A stretch of 64,000 bases of DNA, from positions 208,950-272,949 of the forward strand of contig VZRN01001155.1 of assembly GCA_013397935.1 (NCBI GenBank), in the 5' to 3' direction. The stretch comes from Dasyornis broadbenti. Its lineage: Eukaryota > Chordata > Aves > Passeriformes > Dasyornithidae. A program made the translations under genes and the position numbers. Positions 36,481 through 48,833 of this stretch are shown here, piece after piece. Position 1 is the stretch's first letter. Each line of letters starts with the position of its first letter. The notes beneath the pieces are model-generated. The model saw only the letters and a program-made list of their open reading frames with translations. It was not told the DNA's origin and made no database searches.

Positions 36481-39400
36481 AAAAGCGAGCTGCCCTGACG
36501 CTCTGCTGGGCAGAGACCGGGGTACAGCCCTCGCCCTGCAGGGGTCAGTTCGTCAAGAAATGCGAACGAACCGGGCGTGCTTCGCTTTCGGTGCTAAAAA
36601 ACAAAAAACAAAAAAAACCGGCATGTTTTGTATTGTAGTGGTACTAATGTGAACCATTATTTCTCTCCGATACACTTTTACCTGGTTGTGGTCTACATTG
36701 CTTTAGGCTTATCCTGAAAATTGTTTTTGGGGCAGCCGGTCATTGCTGGGAGCAGAGATCTCTCTCTTCAGCACTGCTGCACATTTCTCTGCCTTTCTGT
36801 TGCTTCCGCATCTGAATGTTTGTAAATGAAATAGTGGCAAAAGTACATCTGTTGTGACTGAGCTTTAATTTTGCCCCTTAACAAACCCCAAACCTGAGGC
36901 ATAAGGAAAATAAGATTAATTAATTAAGTTTCCTAGTGTTTTAAACATTATGGGATTTTTTTTTTTCTAGTAGGTAGATTTTTTTTCTTTTACGCTGAAA
37001 TGTAAATCTCTAAGTGACTAGTTTCTCTGAACTGAAACACATTCCACAAGTACTGGCAGGTTTCAGACAGATCCCTAGTATGGTTATCTCAGTGGGTCTG
37101 GAAACTATGGTTACATCTGTTCAGAACACCAGATAAGCCTGGTTTGTTCAACAGACCCAATTGTAAAAGTCTCTCACAGAAGGAGTGGTAAAGGGAGCAG
37201 TTAATCACTTGCTTAACCTCTAGAAATCAACTGCTTATCTGCTGAAGTGAGAATTAAGTAGGAAAATAGATCTATCTCATCTGCTTCTGACCCAGTCTCA
37301 TCTTCACTTGATTCAGCTCTTTGAGTTTCCCTGACTACTGGGACTATGTTGTTTCCAGCTTTGTGTTTTTCCTATTGTGATCTTTGACTGTATGATGGGC
37401 GAGTTTTCCAAACAGGAGAGGTCCTATGAACCTGGGATACATTTCTTCATAAAGCCAGAGAGCTTTTCTTAGTGTGTTTTAAAGTTCTACCTGATCAGGA
37501 CGTGTTTTCCTACAACCTGGGGTACTTGGCAATTCATGGAAGGAAGTCCAATGGGTGTGCACAAAACTTGGATCCTTGGAGAGACTGAAAATGTATATCC
37601 TGCTTAGCAGGTGTAGAAAATGTTGATAATACTTGCAACTTGGCCAGAAAACAGATTGCAAAGAAATTATCAGGAAAGATGTTGAATTTTCTTGGTTTTT
37701 ATAGCCATATCCTAGACTACTGAGGGATAAAAGCAAACAGTTCCTTTATTTAATGCTTTTGGGATTATCTAGTCCTTTAGTGTGGTAGTGGCATGGTAGG
37801 ACATGCAGCACTCATCAGGCAACGTGCAAAAGAAGATGGGCTCCCACAGTGTGCAGCAGCCTGGGAAGGAGGGGCTGGGGGACTGTGCTCTCCCTTACTG
37901 TAACATGGCCCCTTCCCATGAACATGGACTGGGTGGTGCTGGCATGTGAGCTCTATGATCTTTGCCCTGAGCCGGGCGATGGCCATGCATGGTTCCCACT
38001 AGCAGTCCTGGGTTTCAGTGCTCTCCCTGTGTTAGGAGACTGTTTCCAGAGTCATAGACAGACCACAAAATGAGTTGGTAGTGGTTTGTGTATATGTTTA
38101 CATATTAACTCATTTGTTTTCTTAAATGCTCATTACTGAATTCAAATTTGGAAGTTTCCTGGGGGAATTCTGCTGGATAATTTTTTTCTTTTCTGCCATC
38201 AGCCTTCCGCCTCGCTCTCATCCAGCTTCATGTATCTACTGTTAAATCAGATAATCTCCAACGAGCCTGTGGTCTGGTGAGAGAAGCATCAGCAAAAGGA
38301 GCAAAACTTGTGGCTCTACCTGTGAGTATAGATCATGGTCTACTTAGCACTTTTGCCTCAAACCCTTCAAAACCTGTTTCTGGGGTTATTAATGCATTAC
38401 ATATTCCTCTTTCTCCCTGGATAGCTTAGATGCTGTATGAAGCTTCAAAATAAAAATAAAAAATCCCAGGGGTTGTATCTGGCAGCACACTAAGAGGTGG
38501 GAGAATAAAAAGTGAAACAAAAGACAGATTGACCTTTTTTGTAGTATAAGATTCTGGTAAATTTTTCTGGTTTAAATCCTTGGCAATTTCATCATTGTTA
38601 TATTCTGAATTCATGTAAGTGAATCAATTCATGTAGTTTGAATCATTGCTGAAGAAGTGTAGAAAAAGGCAATTTTCAGCTAAAGAGTGTTGACATGAAG
38701 GTGAAAGACAGTTACACAATAATTCTCTAGATTGATATAAGCATTCCAGATACATGAGACACAAAATAGAGTTAATACATATTTCCAGCAGGTCATTTGT
38801 GGCTGAATTTTTATTAAGAAGCATTTCTCTTGTGACTTCCGTGTGTGGAAACGTAAATAGCCACTTAAAATTATCAATCACTTCTTATTTAATTTTCCAG
38901 CTTCAGCCATGATTGCTGAATTTTCTCACAGATGGGTGTGCTGGCCAACAGGGTGGCCTTCCCAGTGCAGCTTTGAGCTTTTTTTCTCTTTTCCTGGGGG
39001 TACTTGTGTTACTCCTGTACCTTGCAACATCTGACTCAGGAGTGCAAAGTTCTCTGGGTGAACTTTGGATCTCAGTTTTACACACAGAATGCTTTCTCTC
39101 CTGCTGTCCTGGGGGAAGCATTGAGCAACCTTCCCAGCTCTTCTGTGCTTACATGGTTCTCGTGTTGCAAATGTGACCATTCAGTGTTCTGCCTGGGCCT
39201 CCTATGTAAAGATTACCTATTATTTGCTGGTTTCATCATGTGCACAAACATTGCATTTTCCGGATTTATTTAGTTGTGATACTCTCTTTGCCTACAATAA
39301 TTTATTCTTGTAGAATACAAGTTGTCAAACATGGGCAAGGTATTTCACGGACTTTTGGGAGATACATTTTGTATTGGCATTAGTACATGGGCATGAAATA

Positions 39401-42400
39401 TTCTCTTCCCTCTGTTTTGCTTCTTTGGGAGTTTGTTGTTTGTGTTACTAACTTTATATAAAGAAAAGCAACTCACAGTAAATATATGAAGATGGAGGCA
39501 GCTGGCTTTGCTTTCACTTCTTTGAAGTTCAGCCCAGCTTTCAAGAGCCTGAGAAGCTCATTTTGACAGCCTGCAGAGACTTCCTTTCCTGCTGCTTCCA
39601 TCTACAGATTATGCTGTGGGTTAGCTGGTACCTGGCTGGCCTAGGCATTCCCTGTACATGGGAAAAAATTATCTTTCCATCTTGGGTTCAGTTTTTGCAG
39701 TTTGGTAGAACCTACCTCAGTTGTTAAGAAGTTTGTTTGGGCAGATAAAGCAGAAATGTTTATTGTGCTAGTCACAGCTTGATTTTTTTTTTTTCTTTTC
39801 TTTGCAGGAGTGGGGGTATGTTTGTCACTTCTGATGAGCAAAGGGAACAATGGAGGCAGATGTCTGGGCTGGGAGTCCCTTTCTTATGGCAGAGAAGTTG
39901 CTGCCACAGTTTGATAGCCTATCTGTGGCCTCCAGCTGTGCTCCTTCAGGGGACAGAAAAAGTGTTGGGTGGGGTGTCTCACATCCTCACAGAGCTGGCA
40001 AGTGTAATGCAGAGTGAAAGTTCCTGCTGTCTTGGGCATCTCAAATACCACTGGGCCACTAAGTTTAGGCATCTAAACTACGCTGTTAATCTGACTCTAT
40101 GAAGATTACATGCCTGGTTCTGAAGGATAGCAAATCTTTAACTGGGGCCTAAAATGGAAGATACTGTTCAGTTGTGAGGAAATAACATTTGAAGGATTGT
40201 TCTAGCAAAACAATAAGTAATTTTGAGAAATGCATGCTTTTGCAAACGTATTTTTAAAAATTAAGAAATCATGGGCTGTGGATGAGCATGAGCATTTCAC
40301 AGTTTTGAGAGGATCTATTGAGCTTGTAACTTGTCAAATGAACTGGGTGAAACTTGGCTTCTCATTCTGATACGAACATCCGTTGTGCTATTGCTAAGCC
40401 CAGAGCAATAAATGTTCTAGCCTTACAGCTTGCATGATAGTCCTAGCTCATGTTCTATTTGGCATACATTCCAAAAACACACCTGTTTATTTTCAGCAAT
40501 TGTTCAAGTCTGCTTGGCCCTCCTGACATTCTCTGATGTGCTTACTGAGCTCCTCTAAACTAAACTTCTGTAACTAAAGGTTGTTTGAGAACATTGTTGG
40601 AAGAGGAGTTTGAAAAGTCAGGTACATCTCCTTGTAGCGGTGTTACTGGATTTTAGTTTGGTTTTTATTTTTTCCATCTAATTTTAGGAATGCTTTAATT
40701 CTCCATATGGAACCCAGTACTTTAAGCAGTATGCAGAGAAGATCCCTGGGGAATCAACACAAAAGCTGTCAGAAGTTGCAAAGGAGTGCAGTATATATCT
40801 CATTGGAGGTAGTTCACTCTTAGTGACCATCACATTGGGGGAAAAATGGGCAATGCCTGTTACTGCCGTTGGATCAAAATTACATAAATAATACAGGGGA
40901 AAATCTCTGTTCTCACCTTTACAAAGGATCCATTCCAGAAGAGGATGGTGGAAAGCTCTATAATACATGTACTGTCTTTGGGCCTGATGGTGCTATGTTG
41001 GCAAAGCACAGGAAGGTAAGATGGCACAATATTGTTATGAAAAGTTTTCTCAGCAGTGTTGCACAAATTATTTCATCTGTACTTAAAGGTAATATAAATT
41101 AGTAGAATCTTGCATTAATAATAAGTTTTGTACCATCACCCATGAAACGTCATAAAACTTTTATTTGGGGCATGTAGATACCACTTCAAAAGGTGGTCAT
41201 AAATTTGTTCTGGATGAGGATGACAAAATACTAGAAGGTATAATTGGCTTTCCTCATATGCTGGGAAAAACATGATAATAAAATCTGATCCCACTCAGAT
41301 ATCTCTGTACCTTAGCCTACGTTTAAAACACAGTGCCACTTGAGTGGGATCAGGATTTTCCCTCAGCTTCCCAATGGATTTAGTCCTTCTGTTATAATAA
41401 ATACTGTTCTTTACATACTTTGTGCTATTCATATGATTAGTGCAGACATGCAAAGTCCAGGTTGTACAGTTAAGCTGTCACTGCTCTGTGGTAGATGTTT
41501 GCTTACTGTCATCTTCCACCTCAACATTGCTTTGTGTCTTCTGGAAAACTGCCTCCTATTTGTAACTCCGGAGATAGTTTCTGTTAATGAGACTGTGCCC
41601 ACAGAGATCACTCTATGGGTGAACAACTGCTCATTTCTTTCAATGATAAGCCAAAAAGAGAATGGAGGGTTACTTGGAACAAATAAGGTGGTGTAAAATA
41701 CCTCAGTGGTGCAAGTATTCATTTCTTCTGTTTGCTGATTCTGCATTAGCTGCATTTACTAGATCATCTTCTGCAATTCTGTGTTGCCTTGCAGTTGTCG
41801 TAGCAGATCAGTCTGTAAGCCCAGGAGTTGTGCTGTGTTAAGGATGAAAGAATAATAAAATAAAACCAGCTCCAATTGTTATGAAGCTCCAGTCAGGAAC
41901 AACATTTTCCATTGCAAGCATAAAGACTGCTGCAGGCCCTCAGAGGCATCTGCATAGCTGAAGTCATGGGAACTTTATGGCTTGGTGAACGTACTTTCTG
42001 AAGAAGTTTTGCAGGAATGGGACTCAAATGTTAGAGACAAATCATTAGATCAAGACATCTCACTGTTTTGCAGGTATTTGCAACTTTAGACATGTATATT
42101 TCTGTAAAGAAGAAAAATGTTTTAAATCATCTTTGGGGGATCTAACAGTCTTAAGCAATGTTTACATTGGATCCTGACAGAAGAGTAATCTAGATAATAG
42201 TAGAAAACACATGCCTAAAGAGGCTCAAATACCAAGCAGAGAAATTGTTATTAATTATTATTAATCATAGTGTAATTGCAGGTTCATTTGTTTGACGTTA
42301 ATGTTCCTGGGAAGGTACAGTTCAAAGAGTCTGAAACACTGAGTCCAGGGAATAGTTTCTCCATGTTTGACACACGTGAGTATAAGACAAGCCCTCCCTT

Positions 42401-45400
42401 TAAGGAGCTCTACTACAGTAACACTACAGTTGTTCTGGAGTTCTCTTCTCCCTCCTCCTTCCCAGCAGTGGATTTTTAGACTATCAGATTCACACTGGGC
42501 ATTTGATAACCATGGCAAATACAGTTTAAGTTTGTTTCAAGTGTTTGGGTCACTTCTGAAACTTTTAAAAAGGCAATGTTGTTGGAAAATACGTTGCAAA
42601 AGGACAGAGGAGTAGAAAGGGTTGAAACATATGTCACCCCACTTGCCTTAATTAAATAACGGTCCTATTGATTTGTGAGAAGTGACTATTTTTTATAGTA
42701 GTTACAGCTCGAAAATGGTTCTTATAAAACATGGCTTAGAACAGAATATATGTAACAGCTATAGTGGCACATTGCTTCATGTGAGGATGATATAATAATG
42801 GAGACAATTAACTAAATCAGAAATCTCATTCCAGCCTTCTTGAATCAACCACATCAGATAAAAAAAGCAAAATACCTACTCCTCACCACTGCTCATTGTT
42901 CAAAAACTGACACAATCTGTTTACTGAGCTCTCCAAAGAGTCTTGTCTGCCACAATCACTTTCTCCTCCCTGCAATGTGCATGTTCTAAGAAAGTGCATG
43001 ACTGTATTTTTACTCTGTGAAAAGCAGGTAGTGCTTTCTTTTCATGAAAAGGAAGTAATTGAAAAAATTGCAGCTAAGTGAGAGAGGAATATGTTAAACA
43101 GAGACCTGATACAACATGATTTTGTGGAATTGGCTATTCTTAAAGGGTAGATAAGACTGCTTCTCACAGTCTTTTCTCATCATGAAGCATGAATTCTCTT
43201 CCACCAATAGCCAGTGTTTGTTGGACGCGTATTTAAATATAACTGCTCTTGTTGCTGTGAACTGTGTAAAATAGCAGTTGGCAGGATGGCTACAGGGAGT
43301 CTTGGGCATGCTTTTGTGTACTTGTGACAGTGATATGACTGCTGTCTCTTGTGTTTTGAGAACAGCATACTGCAAAGTGGGCCTGGGCATCTGCTATGAT
43401 ATAAGATTTGCTGAGATGGCTCAAATCTACAGCCAGAAAGGTGAGGCTGCGTCACCTAATGGAGCACGGTCAGCCCTAAGGCCAAGCCTGGGTAGGGCTG
43501 TTTCTGGGTAGTACATGCTGGGTGATCCGTGTGATCAGGCATTCTTATTTTATTTTTAAATATTTTAATTATTGTAATTATTTTATTATTTTAACACAAA
43601 ATGCATCCTGTGGCCAAGATGCTTATTCAGATGAATGACTCCTCTCATGGAGTAAAGTAACCATCACTTCCTGATCCACATTTGGTGGTGGAGTGATGGA
43701 GTTGGGGATATCCCCACATCAGGTAACATATCACAGCTCTTGGCTGAGGTAACTTGTTATATATGGACAGGCTCTGTTTGGTTCCATTTTGGGCAGAGGC
43801 TGGGAAGTATTGGAAGAAACTTCACCTTGGATTTCAATGTGAAGGGCCACATTAGGGTAAACCATCTTCCCCTTAACGATGTTTTTAATTGTGTCTTAAC
43901 AAAGGTTGCCAGCTGCTAATATATCCAGGGGCTTTTAACATGACCACAGGACCAGCTCATTGGGAACTCTTACAAAGGGGACGGTAAGATCACAGTAACA
44001 GCTTATCTCCTGCTCTAGAGGAGTTTGGGTGCATGGAATTGAACTGTCTTGTGTTGCAAATGACACTGTGCATCACAAGTAGTGCTGCAGGGCCACTCAG
44101 CCATTGAAGCTGTACCATCCGCTAAGCCTTGCTTGGGCCACCAAAATGATTTTACTGTCAAGGAGAAAAGCAGGAAATTCTCTGCCTCCACTCCTGCAAG
44201 CCCCTGTTACGCCTTTTCCCATGGCTCTATAAGCACCCTTCACACGCAAATCCTAGAGAGAAGAACCAGTAACCATTTGGGAAGTGCTCTAATTACAGGT
44301 AGAAATAAGACTCTGAGATTCGTGAGTGAAGTATTATTTATCCATTTGGTCAGCTTCAATCAATTTAGCTACATACTGAATGAACATGTGAATTACATGA
44401 TATTCTGTGCACTAGCTCTGGAGCCAGGTGCTAGATACTTCTTTTTCCAGGCTCTGCTTTCTCTGATCTTTGTATCATTCACAGTTTTGGCTAGTCACTT
44501 AGAGGATATATAGCTTGTTCTTCAAAGGGGCTTCTTTCTCTTCTGCTTAAGTAAATGATATTATGAAAAACAGATCTTCTCACGTTTTCCCTCCATTCCT
44601 TCATCTTTCTGTGAACACAGAGCTGTTGATAATCAACTCTACGTAGCTACTGTATCTCCTGCTAGAGACGAAAAAGCATCCTATGTTGCCTGGGGACACA
44701 GCACTGTAGTAAATCCATGGTGAGTTCAATAAAATAAAAAATATCTCTGTTTGATTAAAAAAATACTTTATTTGACAGTTGCACTTCAGTCCTACATTTC
44801 CATCTACTCTTAAAAGTGCAAATTCTTGGTAAAAAGCACATGAGACTTGAGCCTACATTCTCAAAATCATGACTTAAAACAGTCAAACTGAAAAACAAGA
44901 AATAAACTACAACTAGTTTGAGTTTGCGTTCATTTTGATAGTAAAGATGCTATTTAGTACTAGCATTTATCAATAGTTTAACTGCTGACTTGTCAGCTTG
45001 TCCCTGAAGTTCAGTCCATGATATGCTATGCATATGATAATTCTCTGTGTAGAACCAAACCATCTTAAACAGCTTGCACAGAACTATCTCATTTTCTCAA
45101 AGAACAACACTGCTTTGACATAAGAAAGAACAAGAAGAGTATCTTCAGCTAGAGAAGAGAGATTCTGACTCGAGCAGAAGTCACGCAGTTGCACAGGAGG
45201 TAAAAGTGACCAAATCTTCAGGAAGTTGCTTTTCTTTCAGATAAATCTACGGATAGTTCTCTTCCAGGTGATTGCAGAGTAATATGCCTTGAGCTTTTAA
45301 CTTTACATGATGAAAGCAGCGACAGAACACTTTGCAGGAGACATGACAAATCATGTTCAGTATTTCATGCAGAGTAAAAGTACACTCCTGTTAAAAGCCA

Positions 45401-46308
45401 GTAGGATCTTCAAAGCAGAAAGTGTTCGCCTTTAGCAAAAGTGTTGTCCCTTTCCCCTTGAGGTATGTTGCATGCTCACAGGGACTGGTTCTCAGAGTTG
45501 CTTTTACCATGGTTCTTGATCTTTGAAAGACACTTGTGTATAGTATGTATAAGTCATATAAAATGTGCCATATATAAAGCCTGGAAGCCATTTCTGTCAT
45601 GCCAGAGTTATGGATTATGATGCTGTTTTTAGGACAGCTATGTCTTTACAACTGCAGGCATCAAGGGTAGAAACTCCTTTTTGTACAAACAGCAGCAACT
45701 GGACTGATGCCTTGAGACCAATGTGTTAATCCTGTGAAAAAATGTGCTTAATTTTGCAGGGGTGAAGTCATAGCCAAAGCTGGGGCTAAGGAAACAGTTG
45801 TATACACAAATATAGGTAAGGGAAAAGTTGTTGTGGTTTTTCTCCACTTTTCTTTTGATCAGTACAGGTCATGACACTAAGGAGAGAGTTTTTAAGTCTG
45901 TGGCCTTACACATGCAACTACAGCTAATGCAGCGTTGCTCTGCCTTTTCCACCTTTGCTTGGTTAATGCAAGAACAAGCAGCACTTGGCTTTACTGTTCT
46001 ATATGCTAGACTCTATAGCTGTACCCTTCTAGTTCACTTTCTTAGAAAGAAGGTGCCACCTTAGGATAGCGCAGAGTTGAGGCTTCCTTCAGCCCTGGCT
46101 GCTCACTTGCAGTGCCCTATGAGTCCATTCTCCATCAAAGCTGCTATTTTCCTTGTTTTACCTCAGAGCTTTTCTTTTTTGGCTGCTGTTACTCATAACT
46201 CTTTTCTTCTCCCCTGCAGATCTAAAGAAACTTGCAGAAATACGTGAACAAGTTCCTATTTTAAGCCAGAAGCGTTGTGATCTCTATGGTGTAGAGATGA
46301 AAAAATGA
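36302..46308 (+). CDS. NIT2: NIT2, omega-amidase (nitrilase family member 2), complete, 10 exons
   Basis: Ten exons join in frame to 828 nt, 275 residues (human 276). The enzyme hydrolyses alpha-ketoglutaramate and alpha-ketosuccinamate to alpha-ketoglutarate or oxaloacetate plus ammonia, closing the glutamine and asparagine transaminase pathways in cytosol and mitochondria (family knowledge). The single CN-hydrolase domain spans nearly the whole protein. The catalytic triad is visible: Glu43 (LPECFN, first codon of exon 3), Lys112 (AKHRK, last codon of exon 4) and Cys153 (GLGICYD, exon 6). The start is the ATG at 36302 in a strong context (GGAGCCATGG) inside the CpG island. The protein ends VEMKK, one residue shorter than human. 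At residue 194 it has Gly (QRGR) where human has Ser. Confidence 0.97.
36309..38202 (+). other. NIT2: NIT2 intron 1
   Basis: The first 170 bp belong to the CpG island. The rest is single-copy AT-rich sequence with a short A-rich run near 36597-36617. No repeat or RNA gene is recognised. Confidence 0.6.
38203..38321 (+). CDS. NIT2: NIT2 exon 2
   Basis: Acceptor TGCCATCAG after a T-rich tract, donor CCT|GTGAGT; 119 nt. It encodes FRLALIQLHVSTVKSDNLQR and REASAKGAKLVALP, the first strand and helix of the nitrilase fold. Confidence 0.96.
38322..40687 (+). other. NIT2: NIT2 intron 2
   Basis: A 2.4-kb intron. Parts (38900-39180 and 39480-40070) are richer in GC than the surroundings and hold overlapping open frames on both strands, but I see no family match or repeat consensus in them. 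Confidence 0.55.
40688..40808 (+). CDS. NIT2: NIT2 exon 3
   Basis: Acceptor ATTTTAG, donor G|GTAGTT; 121 nt. It begins with the catalytic Glu43 codon (ECFNSPYG) and runs through EKIPGESTQKLSEVAKECSI to YLIGG. Confidence 0.96.
40927..41015 (+). CDS. NIT2: NIT2 exon 4
   Basis: Acceptor CTTTACAAAG, donor AAG|GTAAGA; 89 nt. It encodes GSIPEEDGGKLYNTCTVFGP then DGAMLAKHRK. The last codon is the catalytic Lys112. Confidence 0.96.
41285..41353. repeat. 13-bp perfect inverted repeat in NIT2 intron 4
   Basis: CTGATCCCACTCA (41285-41297) and its exact reverse complement TGAGTGGGATCAG (41341-41353) flank a 43-bp loop. The arms extend further with one extra base (AAT / GATT). It could form a stem-loop in the pre-mRNA, or be the remains of a small inverted-repeat element. 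Confidence 0.8.
42282..42375 (+). CDS. NIT2: NIT2 exon 5
   Basis: Acceptor AATTGCAG, donor C|GTGAGT; 94 nt. It encodes VHLFDVNVPGKVQFKESETL and SPGNSFSMFDT. Confidence 0.96.
43366..43440 (+). CDS. NIT2: NIT2 exon 6 (nucleophile Cys153)
   Basis: Acceptor GAGAACAG, donor G|GTGAGG; 75 nt. It encodes YCKVGLGICYDIRFAEMAQI. The Cys of GICYD is the nitrilase nucleophile. Confidence 0.96.
43905..43983 (+). CDS. NIT2: NIT2 exon 7
   Basis: Acceptor TAACAAAG, donor CG|GTAAGA; 79 nt. It encodes CQLLIYPGAFNMTTGPAHWE then LLQRGR. Gly replaces the human Ser before the final Arg. Confidence 0.95.
44621..44719 (+). CDS. NIT2: NIT2 exon 8
   Basis: Acceptor TGAACACAG, donor TG|GTGAGT; 99 nt. It encodes AVDNQLYVATVSPARDEKAS and YVAWGHSTVVNPW, including the GHSxxVNPWG signature of the family. 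Confidence 0.96.
45760..45815 (+). CDS. NIT2: NIT2 exon 9
   Basis: Acceptor TTTTGCAG, donor G|GTAAGG; 56 nt. It encodes GEVIAKAGAKETVVYTNI. Confidence 0.95.
46220..46308 (+). CDS. NIT2: NIT2 exon 10 (last)
   Basis: Acceptor CCCTGCAG, stop TGA at 46306-46308; 89 nt. It encodes DLKKLAEIREQVPILSQKRC then DLYGVEMKK. Confidence 0.96.
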
Positions 46309-46945
46309 AGCTGGGTGAAGGAAGGTTCAGCTGCCACAATGTTGCCTTCATCTTTGGAAGGATTTCCTTAGTTAGTTGCTCCACAATTTACTGCCAAATG
46401 TGCCACTTAAGAAAACCCCACGTAACAAAAAACTTGGTGGTGCAATTCTAAAATAATTAAAATACAAGTTTAATATCTCCTCTCATACTTAAGCATGTCA
46501 TAGTATTTTACAGCTAGGATAAAGATGGAGATGAAATCAGAGCAGTAATTAACATTGATTTTTATGCATCATAATGTTTTAGTTACTTTTTGAGGGCTTT
46601 TTTGTACAACACAGAAATGGAAATCTTGGTCTCTGAAACTCCCTCTCAAGTCAGCTTTGGTGTTACGAATTTTTCAGTGAATTATTAGAAAATCTAGAAG
46701 TATGATTCTTCCCACTGTGTCCTTTTTAGATATACATGCCTTAACTAAGATCCTTGAATGCCCTACTTCTAACAGAAAGCTTAAAATTTAACATACTGAG
46801 CAAAATAGGCAAAATTTTGCTCTGCACTACTCGGGACAACGCAAGAAGCTGCCAGATGGAGCTACTATAGAAGAATCTGTAACAGTTTTTGGTTCATGTG
46901 TCTTGCCTGGAATATGTGTATTAAATTCTCCTTATAGCAAATCCT
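46309..46945 (+). other. NIT2: NIT2 3' UTR (short form)
   Basis: Non-coding, AT-rich. The end is placed after ATTAAA at 46920-46925, which is followed by a GU-rich stretch (TGTGTGTTGCTG). A longer form to about 47890 is possible using AATAAA at 47866. Confidence 0.6.
46920..46925 (+). terminator. NIT2: Poly(A) signal ATTAAA of NIT2
   Basis: The second most common hexamer, 0.6 kb after the stop, with CCTGTGTGTTGC starting about 20 bp downstream as the GU-rich element. Confidence 0.55.
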
Positions 46946-47851
46946 GTGTGTTGCTGCAGTGACATGAGTTACCGTGTTGTTACTATAATTCACATGTTGC
47001 CACACTTTTGCTCTCCATACTGCTTAATAGCATTGTCTGAGTGGGTTTTAATTCTGCTGCCTGGAAAAGGCTGATGGGACTCAGTCAGGTTGGAAAAGTT
47101 GTTGCATTCCTGAGTGCTTCTGCCCACAGTCTCCCAGAAGTCTGCTCAATGTTTAATGCATTACTGCTACCATGGGCAGCTCCTATCCACTGCAGAGAAA
47201 ACATTCCTTACTGTGCTGCTTTTGGTGGAGATTGAAAAACTGATTGTGAAAGATGGCTTTAAAATACTGAAACCCAGCCAAGAATGTTGTAAATTTGAGT
47301 TTTTTCTTTTTCAGAAGGAAGACATCTTTTAATGTAAAAAGAATGTACAAATTATGTTTTTATTCCTTGGTATGAAAAAAAGAAGCAACTCACTAGCCTT
47401 CACTAATATGCTTTTAGTTTTCCAGCAGCATAAAACAGCAGTAAGGATAAAAGAGATTTCAAAATACAAAATGGGAGGGAGAAAAGGTTTTGTCTTGCTC
47501 TAGCTAACTGCATTTCCCCCAAAACCATCTTACCTATCTTACCTTTTATTCATGTTCAGCAATCCTCCTCTTCCCACAGTTTTTTTGGGTTGGTGGGTTT
47601 TGGTTGGTTGGTTTTTTAAAAAATTATTTTGGCTTCTCTACAATAAGCTTGGTGTGTTTTATAAATGAAAATTAACACTCAGCCAAGCTCTGATGCATCC
47701 TTTCCCTCAAAAGCCAGGTCCCACCACTCCCCTTGGTGGCATTATCTGTACCAGCAGGTATTTTTGGTCTGCACTTTTCACTGTATTCTGGTGAACATAC
47801 TGCACTGGAACTCTTAAGAAACAAGCCACAGAGCACAAGGTGAAATGAAGG

Positions 47852-47871
47852 TTTATTTGTTGAAAAATAAA
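47852..47871. terminator. Opposed poly(A) signals between NIT2 and TOMM70
   Basis: TTTATT at 47852-47857 is AATAAA on the minus strand and is the likely distal signal of TOMM70. AATAAA at 47866-47871 on the plus strand could serve a long NIT2 transcript. The two hexamers are 8 bp apart. Confidence 0.5.
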
Positions 47872-48720
47872 TATTAAAAAATTAACAAATTCTCATTTGA
47901 GCCAAGTTTCCTGCATTAGATTAGTGCTTCCCGCATACTCCACAACCCATATCCATAATGGCCATTGCTGGTCTCCAAATTTATTTAGAAATCATAGTAA
48001 CTATTTTTCCCTCTCATCTCTACTAGTTCAACATGCAGCAGTAACTAAATACTGCCTTTGGAGGATTAAAGTAGTGCAGGACTCTCATGGGCTGACTACT
48101 TAAATCTGAGAAATACAAAGTGCAGTCTGCAACAAATAACAGAATCTGTGGTCTGGACTCTCCTCCCCTGGAATCCCAAAGGGAGAGGATGGATAAAAAT
48201 CTGTTACAAACTACTTCGGTGAACTCAGCTGAAGAGCTGACATGAGCTCAGTTCTCTTCAGTCTATCAGGATAATTTCTAAGCACCTTGTTTTAGTAGGG
48301 TATTTACTAGGGTTTCCAGTGTGCTCTACTCAGAAGCGATACAAACAGGACTGTGAATATGCAAGGGTTTCACTGAATAAAAGTAGTCAGTTCTTAGCCA
48401 TAATACTTGAAGCAGCCAATATTCAATCATTGTGTTGGTAGAAAATGGGCACTTTTAAGTATCTGTATGACACATATGCACCAGTATTCTCTAAGTATAG
48501 GAAACTAACCAGTAATAACCCTGAAATAGTTCCAGAATTTCAGCCTGCAAGAATTTAAATTATTTTTAAAGAAATGGCAAAAAAGTGGGCAATGTTAGGA
48601 TTGCTGGGCTACTTAAAGCTGCTCTTGATAGTTCTAAAGTTACAGTACAGCTCTTCAGTGTGTGTTAGTTCCCTCTTCCCTTTCAATTTGCAGTTAGATC
48701 CTAGTAATTCAAGTCACAGC

Positions 48721-48833
48721 TTAGAATCACGGAATATGCTGAATTGGAAGGGACCCATCAGGATCAGACTCCAACTCCTGGTCCTGTGCAGGACATCCCA
48801 AGAATCACACCATGTGCCTAAGAGCATTGTCCC
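48721..48833 (-). mobile_element. CR1 LINE 3' end (inverted)
   Basis: Plus strand AGAATCACGGAATATGCTGA, ATTGGAAGGGACCCATCAGG, CCAACTCCTGGTCCTGTGCA and AAGAATCACACCATGTGCCT is the reverse complement of a common bird CR1 3' end. The 113-bp piece lies within the long TOMM70 3' UTR, in the same orientation as TOMM70. Confidence 0.88.

Noticed and set aside
44082..44513. 143-codon plus-strand open frame in NIT2 intron 7
   Set aside because: It lies wholly between two well-supported exons, does not fit their phase and splice sites, and has no domain.
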